Source of the DNA: Erodium maritimum
Taxonomy: Eukaryota > Streptophyta > Magnoliopsida > Geraniales > Geraniaceae
Assembly: GCA_963921825.1 (NCBI GenBank)
Contig: OY997594.1
Span: forward strand, 62,295,675-62,359,674
DNA length: 64,000 nt
Reading direction: 5' to 3'
Below the pieces are notes generated by a model. The model searched no databases. It was not told where the DNA came from and saw nothing but the letters and a program-made list of their open reading frames with translations. Position numbers and translations under genes: made by a program. Shown piece by piece: positions 23,162-34,242 of the stretch (position 1 is its first letter; each line of letters opens with the position of its first letter).

Positions 23162-25220
23162 TTTTTTTTTTTATTGGCAAACCATATTATATTAAAAGTT
23201 TTATAAACCCTCTTTTGCGAATAAAGAGAAAAAAAAGGTTTAGCTACAAACCAACAAAAAAGAACCCCAAGATACTAAAAGTCGTCTTTCAAGGAACAAG
23301 TGGAGCGAGCGCTGGCATGTCGCTCAGCCTCATGAAAGTTATGGATGGGTGCACAGACCCAGAAGCCCCACATCGGGGAAGCTATGAGTGGGTACGCAGA
23401 CCCTGAAGCTATGTGTGGGTATGCAGACCCTGAAATGAATGGGTACGCAGACGCAACAATGAAAGGGTACGCAGACCTTGAAGCTATGGAAGCAAAACTG
23501 ACAGTGACGGTCTAAGAAACCAAATTTTACAACCATGAAGCGCTAAGTAAGAAAAAGGGAAATGTCCTAACACCCGGATTTTTCAACCATTAAGCACTCA
23601 AAAAAGGAAAAGGTATTCAACCCGGATTTGTCAACCATTAAGCACAAGTGATACTGATATAAACCCAACGAACAACCTAAGCAAGTATAGCACCCTGTCT
23701 CATTAGTATCATCAACTAGTCACACAGACTAGAAGACGAGCACTAACACATCGACGATCAACACCGCAAGCAATAAAGACAGTCCCGATGAGTAGTACCC
23801 ACCCTAACACATAAACCCCTAAAGAGAATCTGTAAGAAAACACCTGAAAGGCACAAAGGCCTAAACCCTCACCGGCGACCAACACCTTAAACGGCAAGAC
23901 CTAGCCACAGAAGTGGAAGGAAGCAGATGCCTATCAAACCGAAATCGAAAACGGGGCAATGCGGGTACACAAAACTTAAGCTGGAGAGAGGGATATACAA
24001 GTATAGATACCACGAAGAATCGCTAGACCCACGATGATCAACACCTGGGAGGATGAAGAGCGCGTCCCACGACCAGATCTAGAGCGGAACAACATGCAAG
24101 AACACGAACCACCAGAAGCAGGAAGAATAGCTCCACAACGATCCCCACCCGGGAGGATGAAGAAGCGCGTCCCACGACCAGAGCTGGAACTAGAAACCTT
24201 CAATGATTCGAAAGACGGTCCAGCACCGAGTCCGTGAGGGACGGGTCAGACATTGGAGCTCGAACTCAGCCCTCCAAAACCTAAAACGACCCACACCGAG
24301 AAGGGCAAAGAGGAGGACCGGTATTTCTACCGAGAACGATCTCAAACTTCTGAGCAAACCGCAACAAGGCAAATCTCCCAGAAATCCAAAGCTGGAACTC
24401 GAGCTGAGCGTTCCGAAACCAAGAACAGTCACTTCTCACCGGCGAAAACCAGACGATAACCCAAAGAGGAAGACCTATAATGATACTGAGCTAGAGCCAA
24501 CCCAAACCCGAACAGAGCTGACGCCACAACTAACAGAGAAGCGCAACATCACACTAAGGCCCCACCTGATCGAATTAATGACACTAGCGAAGAACCAAAT
24601 TCCGTCAAAAGCCCAGGATGACTACACCACCAAGATACGGACTTCTAGAGCTAAACCTCGGCTGAGACTCGCTGCCAAAACCACGAACCAAACAAAAAAA
24701 CCAAGAAACCGGTCTGCCCAAAAAAGACCGACCGGATCCGACCCGACCCAGCCAAACCGGCCCAGAAGATGACCCGGACCGATCAGACCCGACTTAAGAT
24801 CCAGACCCGTCCACACCAGCACCCGGACACGGCCCACGATCGCTCCACATCTGCACCCGGCCCGGCCCACACCAAACCCTACCCTGCCAACCGCGACACA
24901 GGCCCAACCAGGCCAGAACCTACCCGATTCAAACACCAATCCAAGGTACTTCCCGCCGCCGCCCATGCCAAATCGACGCACCGGAGCAGAGGACAGCAAC
25001 ACATCTGAACAGGCCGAGCCTAAAGCCATCTCCGAGCAAAGCGACTGCAGCAGAGCGGAGGGACGAACAGAGCTTGAAGACCTCTAACCGGAGCAGGGAC
25101 GCCGGCAAACCTCAGGAGCAGTAGATCTGAACGTACCAGATCTAACTCCCCGAAACGCCATCGTCAACATCAAGAGGTCACCGAGAGACAACGAAACGGT
25201 CCGTTTAGTTAAGTGGGAGT
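23162..25220 (-). mobile_element. Poly(A)-ended retroelement, LINE-like, no intact ORF
   Basis: Read on the minus strand, the sequence ends in an A-run (plus-strand T-run at 23162-23172), as LINEs and their non-autonomous relatives do. It lies only about 255 bp upstream of NSA2. The body is GC-rich towards its 5' end (about 24200-25220). It contains internal direct repeats: 'gcgtcccacgaccag' near 24060 and 24165, 'accattaagcac' near 23590 and 23630, and several copies of 'gtacgcagacc' in 23340-23480. ORFs through it are low-complexity and lack reverse transcriptase or endonuclease motifs. The 5' limit and a target duplication were not resolved. Confidence 0.45.
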
Positions 25221-26130
25221 TGCGTGTGAGTCACGTGCTTCCTTCTTCTTCTTTCGCTCGTTCCAGCGTCGCGTGGGAGGCACGTTACCCTATGGTCCTG
25301 AAGGTTGTCAACTATATTGCATAGGAAACCCTATATATATGTAGTGTGTGTCTTGTTCTTTTGTGTGGGTCTTTGATTTGATTATTATCTTATATTTTAT
25401 TGGGAATTAGGTTTTTCATTTTCTGTTCTACATTTCCAGCATTGTAAATCTTTTTCTAAGAAAATCAATCCAAATCTTTTTCATTTCCTGGTCTTATTTA
25501 TCAATTGAGCTTCAAATACAACTCTATTGTAACAAGTGGTATTAGAGCTTATGATTATGTGACCAGTGATGGAAGAAATCGTACCAGAAGGAGAAATTAA
25601 AGTGGAGGTCAGCTCAACCGAGCTCAGAATTGAACTTTCAGAGCTCATATTAGCCAACCGACATGCTCAAATGGATAATGAGGCTCTGCGCGCTCAACTG
25701 GACGACATGGAAGATATCTGACGAGGGATGGCTATTCTGATGCAAAAGAGAGGTCTTCTGACCCAATTCCTCAAAGCTTCGAGCTCGCAACATCCATGGT
25801 CAGGAAATCCCAACCCATTCTGATTGCGCCACAATGCTTGACATACTCACCACAATAAAGTCACCCACCAGGTCCACATCTATCCTCAATTCCGAGACAA
25901 ATTCCAACCTTAGATCTGTCCTCCTAGGTCTCTCAAATGCGGCACGCTGTTGCTCGTAACTTGTCATCTGAAACACCATATCACCCACATATCACCACCA
26001 TCCCAATGACTACCATACCCATTACCTCGCGCCGAGCCAAAGTGTTTGGTTGATTGGACAAGGATATTGAGGCTCTAAATATACAAATCATCAATGTTGA
26101 TGGTCTTATTGAAGTAAGAGAACTTAATCC
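25200..26130 (+). mobile_element. LTR-retrotransposon fragment (LTR end, PBS, start of gag)
   Basis: An LTR-like end 'ttgtaaca' (25527-25534) is followed by TGGTATTAGAGC (25537-25548), complementary to the 3' end of initiator tRNA-Met apart from one base. A gag-like start at 25569 (M-E-E-I-V-P-E-G-E) stays open for 50 codons to TGA 25719-25721, then degenerates. The fragment is cut off at 26131 by the LINE A 3' end. The left LTR boundary is not resolved. Confidence 0.55.
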
Positions 26131-27635
26131 TTTTTTTTATCGGAAAAGCAAATGAAATTTTATAGTTCTTTTTTGAGATAAAAGAGAACAACTTAAGCAA
26201 ATAAAAAGCTCCAGTCAATCACATGTTGACAATTAAGAGCACTAAACAAAGGGGGTACCAGTTAGAACAAGTTGTTCTAATCCATTATGCAAAAAACTAC
26301 CCCTACAGAACCAAAATAGTAGAAAACCGATGTTTCTTGCATCCCAAGACTCCCAGAGAAGCTGTTAGAGAGATGACTTGCAACCTAAGTCACACAGAAG
26401 CTGGTGAACTACCGCGTCTGGATGTTGAGATTAAGAACTGAACTTGATGTCTGTGACACCCAAAGGATAAAGAGCTACCCATAGATTAACCACTCCTCCA
26501 TTTTCAATTGGTAGAGAAGATAATCCAGCTTACTTGTGAATGAATTCTGAAGGTGATGAAGGAGATGAAGAAGCTGAAGAGCCCGATCTACAGAGAAATT
26601 GAGCAAAGATCCAGAGATGTAAACAAAACAAAGGGGAGAAAGCCTAACACTCCCAGCTACCAACAACAACAAGTAAGAACAGAACAAGACCAGGCACCCA
26701 AAACAACTCAAACCTAGAGAGGAACTACCCATCACACAGAGGAATAAGGAGGAGAAACCCACACACACAAACAAGGACCTAAAGCTAACTTACCAAACTC
26801 ACAACACTCCCCCAACAAAACCCAACCCCCAACCCTTCCCCAGACCCCCAACCCCAATCATAGATCAGATATGAGCCACCAATAAGAATAGATCACCAAA
26901 ACCAGTTGAGGAACCATTTCAGCAGCTAGAGGAAGAATGAGGGCCAGTCACCATCAAGTTTTTTGGAAGCATGACCTGGGATCACTCTCCCATTGATGAA
27001 AAGAAAAGTAGGTGTTGGAGGCTGGGAAGTGAGCTACCTCCCAACTATAAGCTTGATGCAGAATTTTTCCAAAGATCATTTCATCAGTTAGGTTGTTGTC
27101 ATTGAAGAGCATAGTATTTCTTGCCAACCATAATTGTCAGCAGCAAATTTGTGCTATCTTGATCCAAGATTTAAATCTGGATCCCTTGAGGAGAAAATTC
27201 CATGAAGAAAGTAATGCTTTTAAATTGATGGGAGAGACCCAAATAACCCCCCACCAAAGAAGGATTTGAGACCACATTAACCAGGATCTAGGGCAATGAA
27301 GGATGATATGAGAAGTATCCTCAAAGTCCCAATTACAGGATTTGCAAATTTGCTCTTGCAAAGACATTTGAATACCTCTACTCTCTAGGAAGCATTTGGA
27401 GGGAATGGCTTCATGGCAGGCTAACCAGCAAAAGGCTGAGATCTTTGGTGGGATTCCAGGAGTCCATATATGCTTGGACCAGTTGAAGTCTGAAATGGAG
27501 TTGATAGCTTAATTTTGTAGCAAAAAATAGATTTTCCTCACTGAGAACCCTTTAGGGTCTCCTTTCCACACCAGGGAGTCTTCTTTGTTGTTTAATTGAA
27601 TTCCATTGAGAATGTATTGGAGTGTCATCCAATCA
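26131..27635 (-). pseudogene. LINE A ORF2 C-terminus (zf-RVT) and 3' end
   Basis: The 3' piece of the LINE on the left side of the Copia array. About 27137-27480 encodes the plant LINE zinc-binding module: I-P-P-K-I-S-A-F-C-W-L-A, then C-K-S-C-x-W-D-F-E-D-T-S-H-I-I-L-H-C and W. Stops and frame changes are present. 27130-26139 is degenerate 3' sequence ending in the A-tail. Confidence 0.8.
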
Positions 27636-27640
27636 TGTTC
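27636..27640. repeat. Target-site duplication, left (TGTTC)
   Basis: The same five bases occur at 46502-46506, directly outside the last LTR. A single pair brackets the entire array. Confidence 0.9.
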
Positions 27641-28043
27641 TGTTGAAAGTTGATCCAAATTCAAGCTAGTTTGTGGCTTGGTTACCAAGCAACTAATTTA
27701 GGGAATTGTATTGGCTTGATTAGCAAGTAATCATTTTAGGGAATTTATGCCCTGTTTCCCAAATTGGGTCTTAATTGTGTAGAGATTTTTATTTCCCTAT
27801 TTTGTATGAAGTATCTCTACACCTCTCCTATAAATACCACCTGTAAGCTGCCATGAGGGATAAGTTGAATCAGTGTAAATCCTCGGCGTTGTGTAAACAT
27901 TCTCCCTATAGTGAAGTTTTGCTGGTTGGCGCCCGTGGTTTTTTTCCTCTTCGTTGTTTGGAGGGGTTTTCCACGTTATATCGTTGTGTTCTCCGTTTTT
28001 GGTTTTGATCGCTATTTCGTTTTATTGCTATCGTTTTATAACA
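27641..28043 (+). repeat. LTR 1 (left outer)
   Basis: Differs from every other LTR of the array at six positions, all in its 5' part: 27710, 27734, 27766, 27795, 27796 and 27811. Its 3' part is identical to that of the inner LTRs apart from the 27873 G/A site. Confidence 0.95.
27829..27836 (+). promoter_or_regulatory. TATA box of LTR promoter
   Basis: TATAAATA sits mid-LTR, as expected for a Copia U3/R border. It is present at the same offset in all seven LTRs, so the array carries seven potential promoters in one direction. Confidence 0.6.
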
Positions 28044-28045
28044 AG

Positions 28046-28058
28046 TGGTATCAGAGCC
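28046..28058 (+). other. Primer-binding site, unit 1
   Basis: TGGTATCAGAGCC is complementary to the 3' end of initiator tRNA-Met, two bases after LTR 1. It is repeated after LTRs 2-6 at the same offset. After LTR 7 the LINE target sequence follows instead, which confirms LTR 7 as the true 3' end. Confidence 0.9.
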
Positions 28059-28090
28059 AGGTTACTCAATCTAGGTTTTTTTCTGACGAT

Positions 28091-30616
28091 ATGGCATCAT
28101 TGAAATTCGATCTACCGTTGTTGGACTACACCACACGATTTTCTCTGTGGCAAGTAAAGATGCGGGCCGTTCTAGCTCATCCTGACCTTGATGATGCGCT
28201 AGATGGATTCAACAAGAAGGATCCGAAGACGTGGACCGATGAGGAGAAGCGTAAGGATCGTAAAGCTCTATCTCTGATTCATCTTCATCTATCAAATAAT
28301 ATTTTGCAGGAAGTACTGCTGGAGAAAACTGCAGCAGCGCTTTGGCTCAAACTGGAATCGATCTGCATGTCCAAGGATCTGACCAGTAAGTTGCACGTGA
28401 AGATGAAGTTGTTCACGCACAAGCTGCAAGATGGTGGTTCTCTACTCGATCACCTAGCGGTCTTTAAGGAGATCGTTTCTGATTTGCAGTCCATGGAGGT
28501 AAAGTATGATGATGAAGATCTAGGTCTACTACTCTTATGTTCATTGCCTAGTTCTTTTGCAAATTTCCGAGATACCATATTATTGAGCCGCGATGAACTA
28601 ACTCTTGCGGAAGTATATGAGGCCCTTCAACAGAGGGAAAAGATGAAACTTATGGTACAAGGAGAAGGATCATCATCCTCCAAGGGAGAAGCTCTGCAGG
28701 TACGTGGGAGGACCGAGCAGAGGAACAACAACTATAAGAGCAAGAACGGGAGAGGCCGTTCTAAGTCCAAAGGAGACGACAAGTTCTGCAAGTATTGTAA
28801 GAAAACAAATCACACCATTGAAGATTGTTATAAGCTTCAGAATAAGGAGAAAAGGAACGGTACGTGCAAACCAAAAAACAATTCTGATGGTGATGGTAAG
28901 GCCTCCGTTGTTTCCAGCGATAATTCTGATAGTGATTGCCTAGTTGTGTTTGCTGGTTGTGTTTCTGCTTATGATGAATGGATTCTTGATATTGCCTGTT
29001 CATTTCATATCTGTTGTAACAAAGACCGGTTCAGCTCTTATAAGTCTTTGCAGAGTGGAGATGTGGTGCGTATGGGAGATGACAACCCACGTGAGATTGT
29101 GGGCATAGGCTCCGTTAAGTTCAAGATGCATGACGGCATGATACGCACATTGACAGATGTGAGACACGTACCAACCATGGCGAGAAACCTCATCTCTCTC
29201 AGCACTCTTGACGATGAAGGGTACAAGTACTCCGGCTCACAGAAAATTCTAAAGGTATCAAAAGGCTCTCTCGTTCACATGATAGGTGATATGAATTCTG
29301 CAAGATTATATGTTCTTAGAGGCAGCACTTTAAATGGTTCTGCTACTGCTGCTATTATTTCTGATGAACCTAGTAAAACTAATTTGTGGCACAAGCGCCT
29401 TGGACATATGAGTGAACAAGGCATGACAGAGTTGATCCAAGAGAGATTTACTTGATGGCTGCACCATGAGTAAGTTGGAGTTTTGTGAGCACTGCATTTT
29501 TGGTAAGCACAAGAGAGTTAAATTCAATTCTTCCGTTCATACCACTAAAGGGATATTAGATTATGTTCATGCTGATGTTTGGGGTCCTTCCCGAAAAACT
29601 TCTCTTGGTGGTGCAAATTACATGCTTACTATTATTGATGATTACTCTAGAAAAGTGTGGCCTTATTTTCTAAAACATAAATCTGATGTGTTTGATACTT
29701 TTAAGAAGTGGAGAGTTATGGTGGAGAAGCAAACCGAGAAGAAGGTAAAAGTGCTTCGTACTGACAATGGCATGGAGTTTTGTTTAAATGATTTTGATAA
29801 CTATTGTAGCAACGAAGGAATTGTAAGGCACCACACCATCCCGTCCACGCCTCAACAGAATGGTGTGGCTGAGCGCATGAACCGAACCATCATCTCTAAG
29901 GCTCGGTGCATGCTTTCTAATGCTCGTATGAGCAGACGTTTTTGGGCTGAAGCAGCCTCCACCGCCTGCTACTTAATAAACAGGTCTCCAAGCATTCCAC
30001 TTGATAAGAAAACTTCTATTGAGGTATGGTCTGTTCACCTGCTGATTATTCATTATTGAGAGTTTTTGGTTGCACCTCTTATGCACATGTTGATAATGGA
30101 AAGCTAGAGCCTAGAGCTGTCAAGTGTGTGTTTCTTGGTTATGGCTCAGGAGTAAAGGCGTATAAGTTATGGAATCCTGAAACTAAAAGAATTTTGCTGA
30201 GCAGAAATGTTGTTTTTAATGAGGCTGTCATGTTCAATGATAGTGCCTCTGTGGATGCCTCTGATGTTCTTGATGTTACTAAATTTTCTGATGATGAGCA
30301 ACAGAGGATAAGCGTGCAGGTGGAGCACCTGGACGACAAAGTAAATGAGGTTGATGGAAATAATGAAAATGATGACGTTGACGTTCAGCTTACACCACCT
30401 GTTTTACAGCAAACAAATAACTCTATTGTTGTTGATAGACCGAGGAGAAACAAAGGTCCCCGCCCTCGTTTAATTGAACAATGTAACGTTGTTCATTATG
30501 CTTTGAGTTGTGTTGAACAGATGGAGCATGATTATGATAGTCCTGGTGATATGATGAAGCCAGTTCTTGTTGCTAAGGTTGAGATTTTCTCAAGCTTAGT
30601 TGGTATAATTGTTTAG
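28091..30616 (+). pseudogene. Copia gag-protease-integrase, unit 1 (RT/RNase H deleted, two frameshifts)
   Basis: Gag starts at ATG 28091 (M-A-S-L-K-F-D-L). The ORF is open upstream to 27911, but that part translates LTR and primer site. Gag has the UBN2-type capsid region and a C-x2-C-x4-H-x4-C zinc knuckle near residue 233. Protease follows with W-I-L-D-I-A-C-S-F-H, in which the usual D-(S/T)-(G/A) triad reads D-I-A. The frame ends at 29455 just after the pre-integrase H-K-R-L-G-H motif. Integrase continues in another frame (29466-30059) with C-x2-C and the D, D and E catalytic positions (H-A-D-V-W-G, T-D-N-G-M-E-F, N-G-V-A-E-R-M). A second frame break comes at about 30030, then the integrase C-terminal region to 30616. 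The ending resembles the very end of a Copia polyprotein, so RT and RNase H were removed by an internal deletion. Confidence 0.92.
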
Positions 30617-30716
30617 CCCTAGTGGCTGTTTGGCGCCTAAAGTATTTTCTTTGTTTGTTGAGGAAGATGTCTACCGCTTTATGCTACAAGGAGGAATTTG
30701 TCTCAAGGTGGAGTTT

Positions 30717-31119
30717 TGTTGAAAGTTGATCCAAATTCAAGCTAGTTTGTGGCTTGGTTACCAAGCAACTAATTTAGGGAATTGTCTTGGCTTGATTAGC
30801 AAGTAATCAATTTAGGGAATTTATGCCCTGTTTCCCAAATTAGGTCTTAATTGTGTAGAGATTTTTATTTTTCTATTTTGTATGAATTATCTCTACACCT
30901 CTCCTATAAATACCACCTGTAAGCTGCCATGAGGGATAAGTTGAATCAGTGTAAATCCTCGGCGTTGTGTAAACATTCTCCCTATAGTGAAGTTTTGCTG
31001 GTTGGCGCCCGTGGTTTTTTTCCTCTTCGTTGTTTGGAGGGGTTTTCCACGTTATATCGTTGTGTTCTCCGTTTTTGGTTTTGATCGCTATTTCGTTTTA
31101 TTGCTATCGTTTTATAACA
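30717..31119 (+). repeat. LTR 2 (inner)
   Basis: 5' part as in LTR 7, 3' part as in LTR 1. It has G at the position equivalent to 27873, unlike LTRs 3-6. Confidence 0.95.
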
Positions 31120-31166
31120 AGTGGTATCAGAGCCAGGTTACTCAATCTAGGTTTTTTTCTGACGAT

Positions 31167-33692
31167 ATGGCATCATTGAAATTCGATCTACCGTTGTTGG
31201 ACTACACCACACGATTTTCTCTGTGGCAAGTAAAGATGCGGGCCGTTCTAGCTCATCCTGACCTTGATGATGCGCTAGATGGATTCAACAAGAAGGATCC
31301 GAAGACGTGGACCGATGAGGAGAAGCGTAAGGATCGTAAAGCTCTATCTCTGATTCATCTTCATCTATCAAATAATATTTTGCAGGAAGTACTGCTGGAG
31401 AAAACTGCAGCAGCGCTTTGGCTCAAACTGGAATCGATCTGCATGTCCAAGGATCTGACCAGTAAGTTGCACGTGAAGATGAAGTTGTTCACGCACAAGC
31501 TGCAAGATGGTGGTTCTCTACTCGATCACCTAGCGGTCTTTAAGGAGATCGTTTCTGATTTGCAGTCCATGGAGGTAAAGTATGATGATGAAGATCTAGG
31601 TCTACTACTCTTATGTTCATTGCCTAGTTCTTTTGCAAATTTCCGAGATACCATATTATTGAGCCGCGATGAACTAACTCTTGCGGAAGTATATGAGGCC
31701 CTTCAACAGAGGGAAAAGATGAAACTTATGGTACAAGGAGAAGGATCATCATCCTCCAAGGGAGAAGCTCTGCAGGTACGTGGGAGGACCGAGCAGAGGA
31801 ACAACAACTATAAGAGCAAGAACGGGAGAGGCCGTTCTAAGTCCAAAGGAGACGACAAGTTCTGCAAGTATTGTAAGAAAACAAATCACACCATTGAAGA
31901 TTGTTATAAGCTTCAGAATAAGGAGAAAAGGAACGGTACGTGCAAACCAAAAAACAATTCTGATGGTGATGGTAAGGCCTCCGTTGTTTCCAGCGATAAT
32001 TCTGATAGTGATTGCCTAGTTGTGTTTGCTGGTTGTGTTTCTGCTTATGATGAATGGATTCTTGATATTGCCTGTTCATTTCATATCTGTTGTAACAAAG
32101 ACCGGTTCAGCTCTTATAAGTCTTTGCAGAGTGGAGATGTGGTGCGTATGGGAGATGACAACCCACGTGAGATTGTGGGCATAGGCTCCGTTAAGTTCAA
32201 GATGCATGACGGCATGATACGCACATTGACAGATGTGAGACACGTACCAACCATGGCGAGAAACCTCATCTCTCTCAGCACTCTTGACGATGAAGGGTAC
32301 AAGTACTCCGGCTCACAGAAAATTCTAAAGGTATCAAAAGGCTCTCTCGTTCACATGATAGGTGATATGAATTCTGCAAGATTATATGTTCTTAGAGGCA
32401 GCACTTTAAATGGTTCTGCTACTGCTGCTATTATTTCTGATGAACCTAGTAAAACTAATTTGTGGCACAAGCGCCTTGGACATATGAGTGAACAAGGCAT
32501 GACAGAGTTGATCCAAGAGAGATTTACTTGATGGCTGCACCATGAGTAAGTTGGAGTTTTGTGAGCACTGCATTTTTGGTAAGCACAAGAGAGTTAAATT
32601 CAATTCTTCCGTTCATACCACTAAAGGGATATTAGATTATGTTCATGCTGATGTTTGGGGTCCTTCCCGAAAAACTTCTCTTGGTGGTGCAAATTACATG
32701 CTTACTATTATTGATGATTACTCTAGAAAAGTGTGGCCTTATTTTCTAAAACATAAATCTGATGTGTTTGATACTTTTAAGAAGTGGAGAGTTATGGTGG
32801 AGAAGCAAACCGAGAAGAAGGTAAAAGTGCTTCGTACTGACAATGGCATGGAGTTTTGTTTAAATGATTTTGATAACTATTGTAGCAACGAAGGAATTGT
32901 AAGGCACCACACCATCCCGTCCACGCCTCAACAGAATGGTGTGGCTGAGCGCATGAACCGAACCATCATCTCTAAGGCTCGGTGCATGCTTTCTAATGCT
33001 CGTATGAGCAGACGTTTTTGGGCTGAAGCAGCCTCCACCGCCTGCTACTTAATAAACAGGTCTCCAAGCATTCCACTTGATAAGAAAACTTCTATTGAGG
33101 TATGGTCTGTTCACCTGCTGATTATTCATTATTGAGAGTTTTTGGTTGCACCTCTTATGCACATGTTGATAATGGAAAGCTAGAGCCTAGAGCTGTCAAG
33201 TGTGTGTTTCTTGGTTATGGCTCAGGAGTAAAGGCGTATAAGTTATGGAATCCTGAAACTAAAAGAATTTTGCTGAGCAGAAATGTTGTTTTTAATGAGG
33301 CTGTCATGTTCAATGATAGTGCCTCTGTGGATGCCTCTGATGTTCTTGATGTTACTAAATTTTCTGATGATGAGCAACAGAGGATAAGCGTGCAGGTGGA
33401 GCACCTGGACGACAAAGTAAATGAGGTTGATGGAAATAATGAAAATGATGACGTTGACGTTCAGCTTACACCACCTGTTTTACAGCAAACAAATAACTCT
33501 ATTGTTGTTGATAGACCGAGGAGAAACAAAGGTCCCCGCCCTCGTTTAATTGAACAATGTAACGTTGTTCATTATGCTTTGAGTTGTGTTGAACAGATGG
33601 AGCATGATTATGATAGTCCTGGTGATATGATGAAGCCAGTTCTTGTTGCTAAGGTTGAGATTTTCTCAAGCTTAGTTGGTATAATTGTTTAG
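31167..33692 (+). pseudogene. Copia gag-protease-integrase, unit 2
   Basis: Same length, same two frameshifts and same deletion as unit 1. Translations are identical. Confidence 0.92.
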
Positions 33693-33792
33693 CCCTAGTG
33701 GCTGTTTGGCGCCTAAAGTATTTTCTTTGTTTGTTGAGGAAGATGTCTACCGCTTTATGCTACAAGGAGGAATTTGTCTCAAGGTGGAGTTT

Positions 33793-34195
33793 TGTTGAAA
33801 GTTGATCCAAATTCAAGCTAGTTTGTGGCTTGGTTACCAAGCAACTAATTTAGGGAATTGTCTTGGCTTGATTAGCAAGTAATCAATTTAGGGAATTTAT
33901 GCCCTGTTTCCCAAATTAGGTCTTAATTGTGTAGAGATTTTTATTTTTCTATTTTGTATGAATTATCTCTACACCTCTCCTATAAATACCACCTGTAAGC
34001 TGCCATGAGGGATAAGTTGAATCAATGTAAATCCTCGGCGTTGTGTAAACATTCTCCCTATAGTGAAGTTTTGCTGGTTGGCGCCCGTGGTTTTTTTCCT
34101 CTTCGTTGTTTGGAGGGGTTTTCCACGTTATATCGTTGTGTTCTCCGTTTTTGGTTTTGATCGCTATTTCGTTTTATTGCTATCGTTTTATAACA
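33793..34195 (+). repeat. LTR 3 (inner)
   Basis: Hybrid LTR like LTR 2, but with A at 34025, a variant shared with LTRs 4-6 only. Confidence 0.95.
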
Positions 34196-34242
34196 AGTGG
34201 TATCAGAGCCAGGTTACTCAATCTAGGTTTTTTTCTGACGAT

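Noticed and set aside
24203..25029. Long ORFs on both strands in the GC-rich retroelement region
   Set aside because: Open frames occur on both strands with charged or Gly/Val-rich low-complexity products and no domain. Composition explains them.
25214..25330. A target duplication for the 23162 element, because 'cacgttacc' occurs on both sides
   Set aside because: The shared nine bases lie about 50-100 bp away from the element edges, so they are not a target duplication.
27911..28090. Extended gag start at 27911 (and equivalents in other units)
   Set aside because: This stretch translates the second half of the LTR and the primer-binding site. The gag family start is at 28091.
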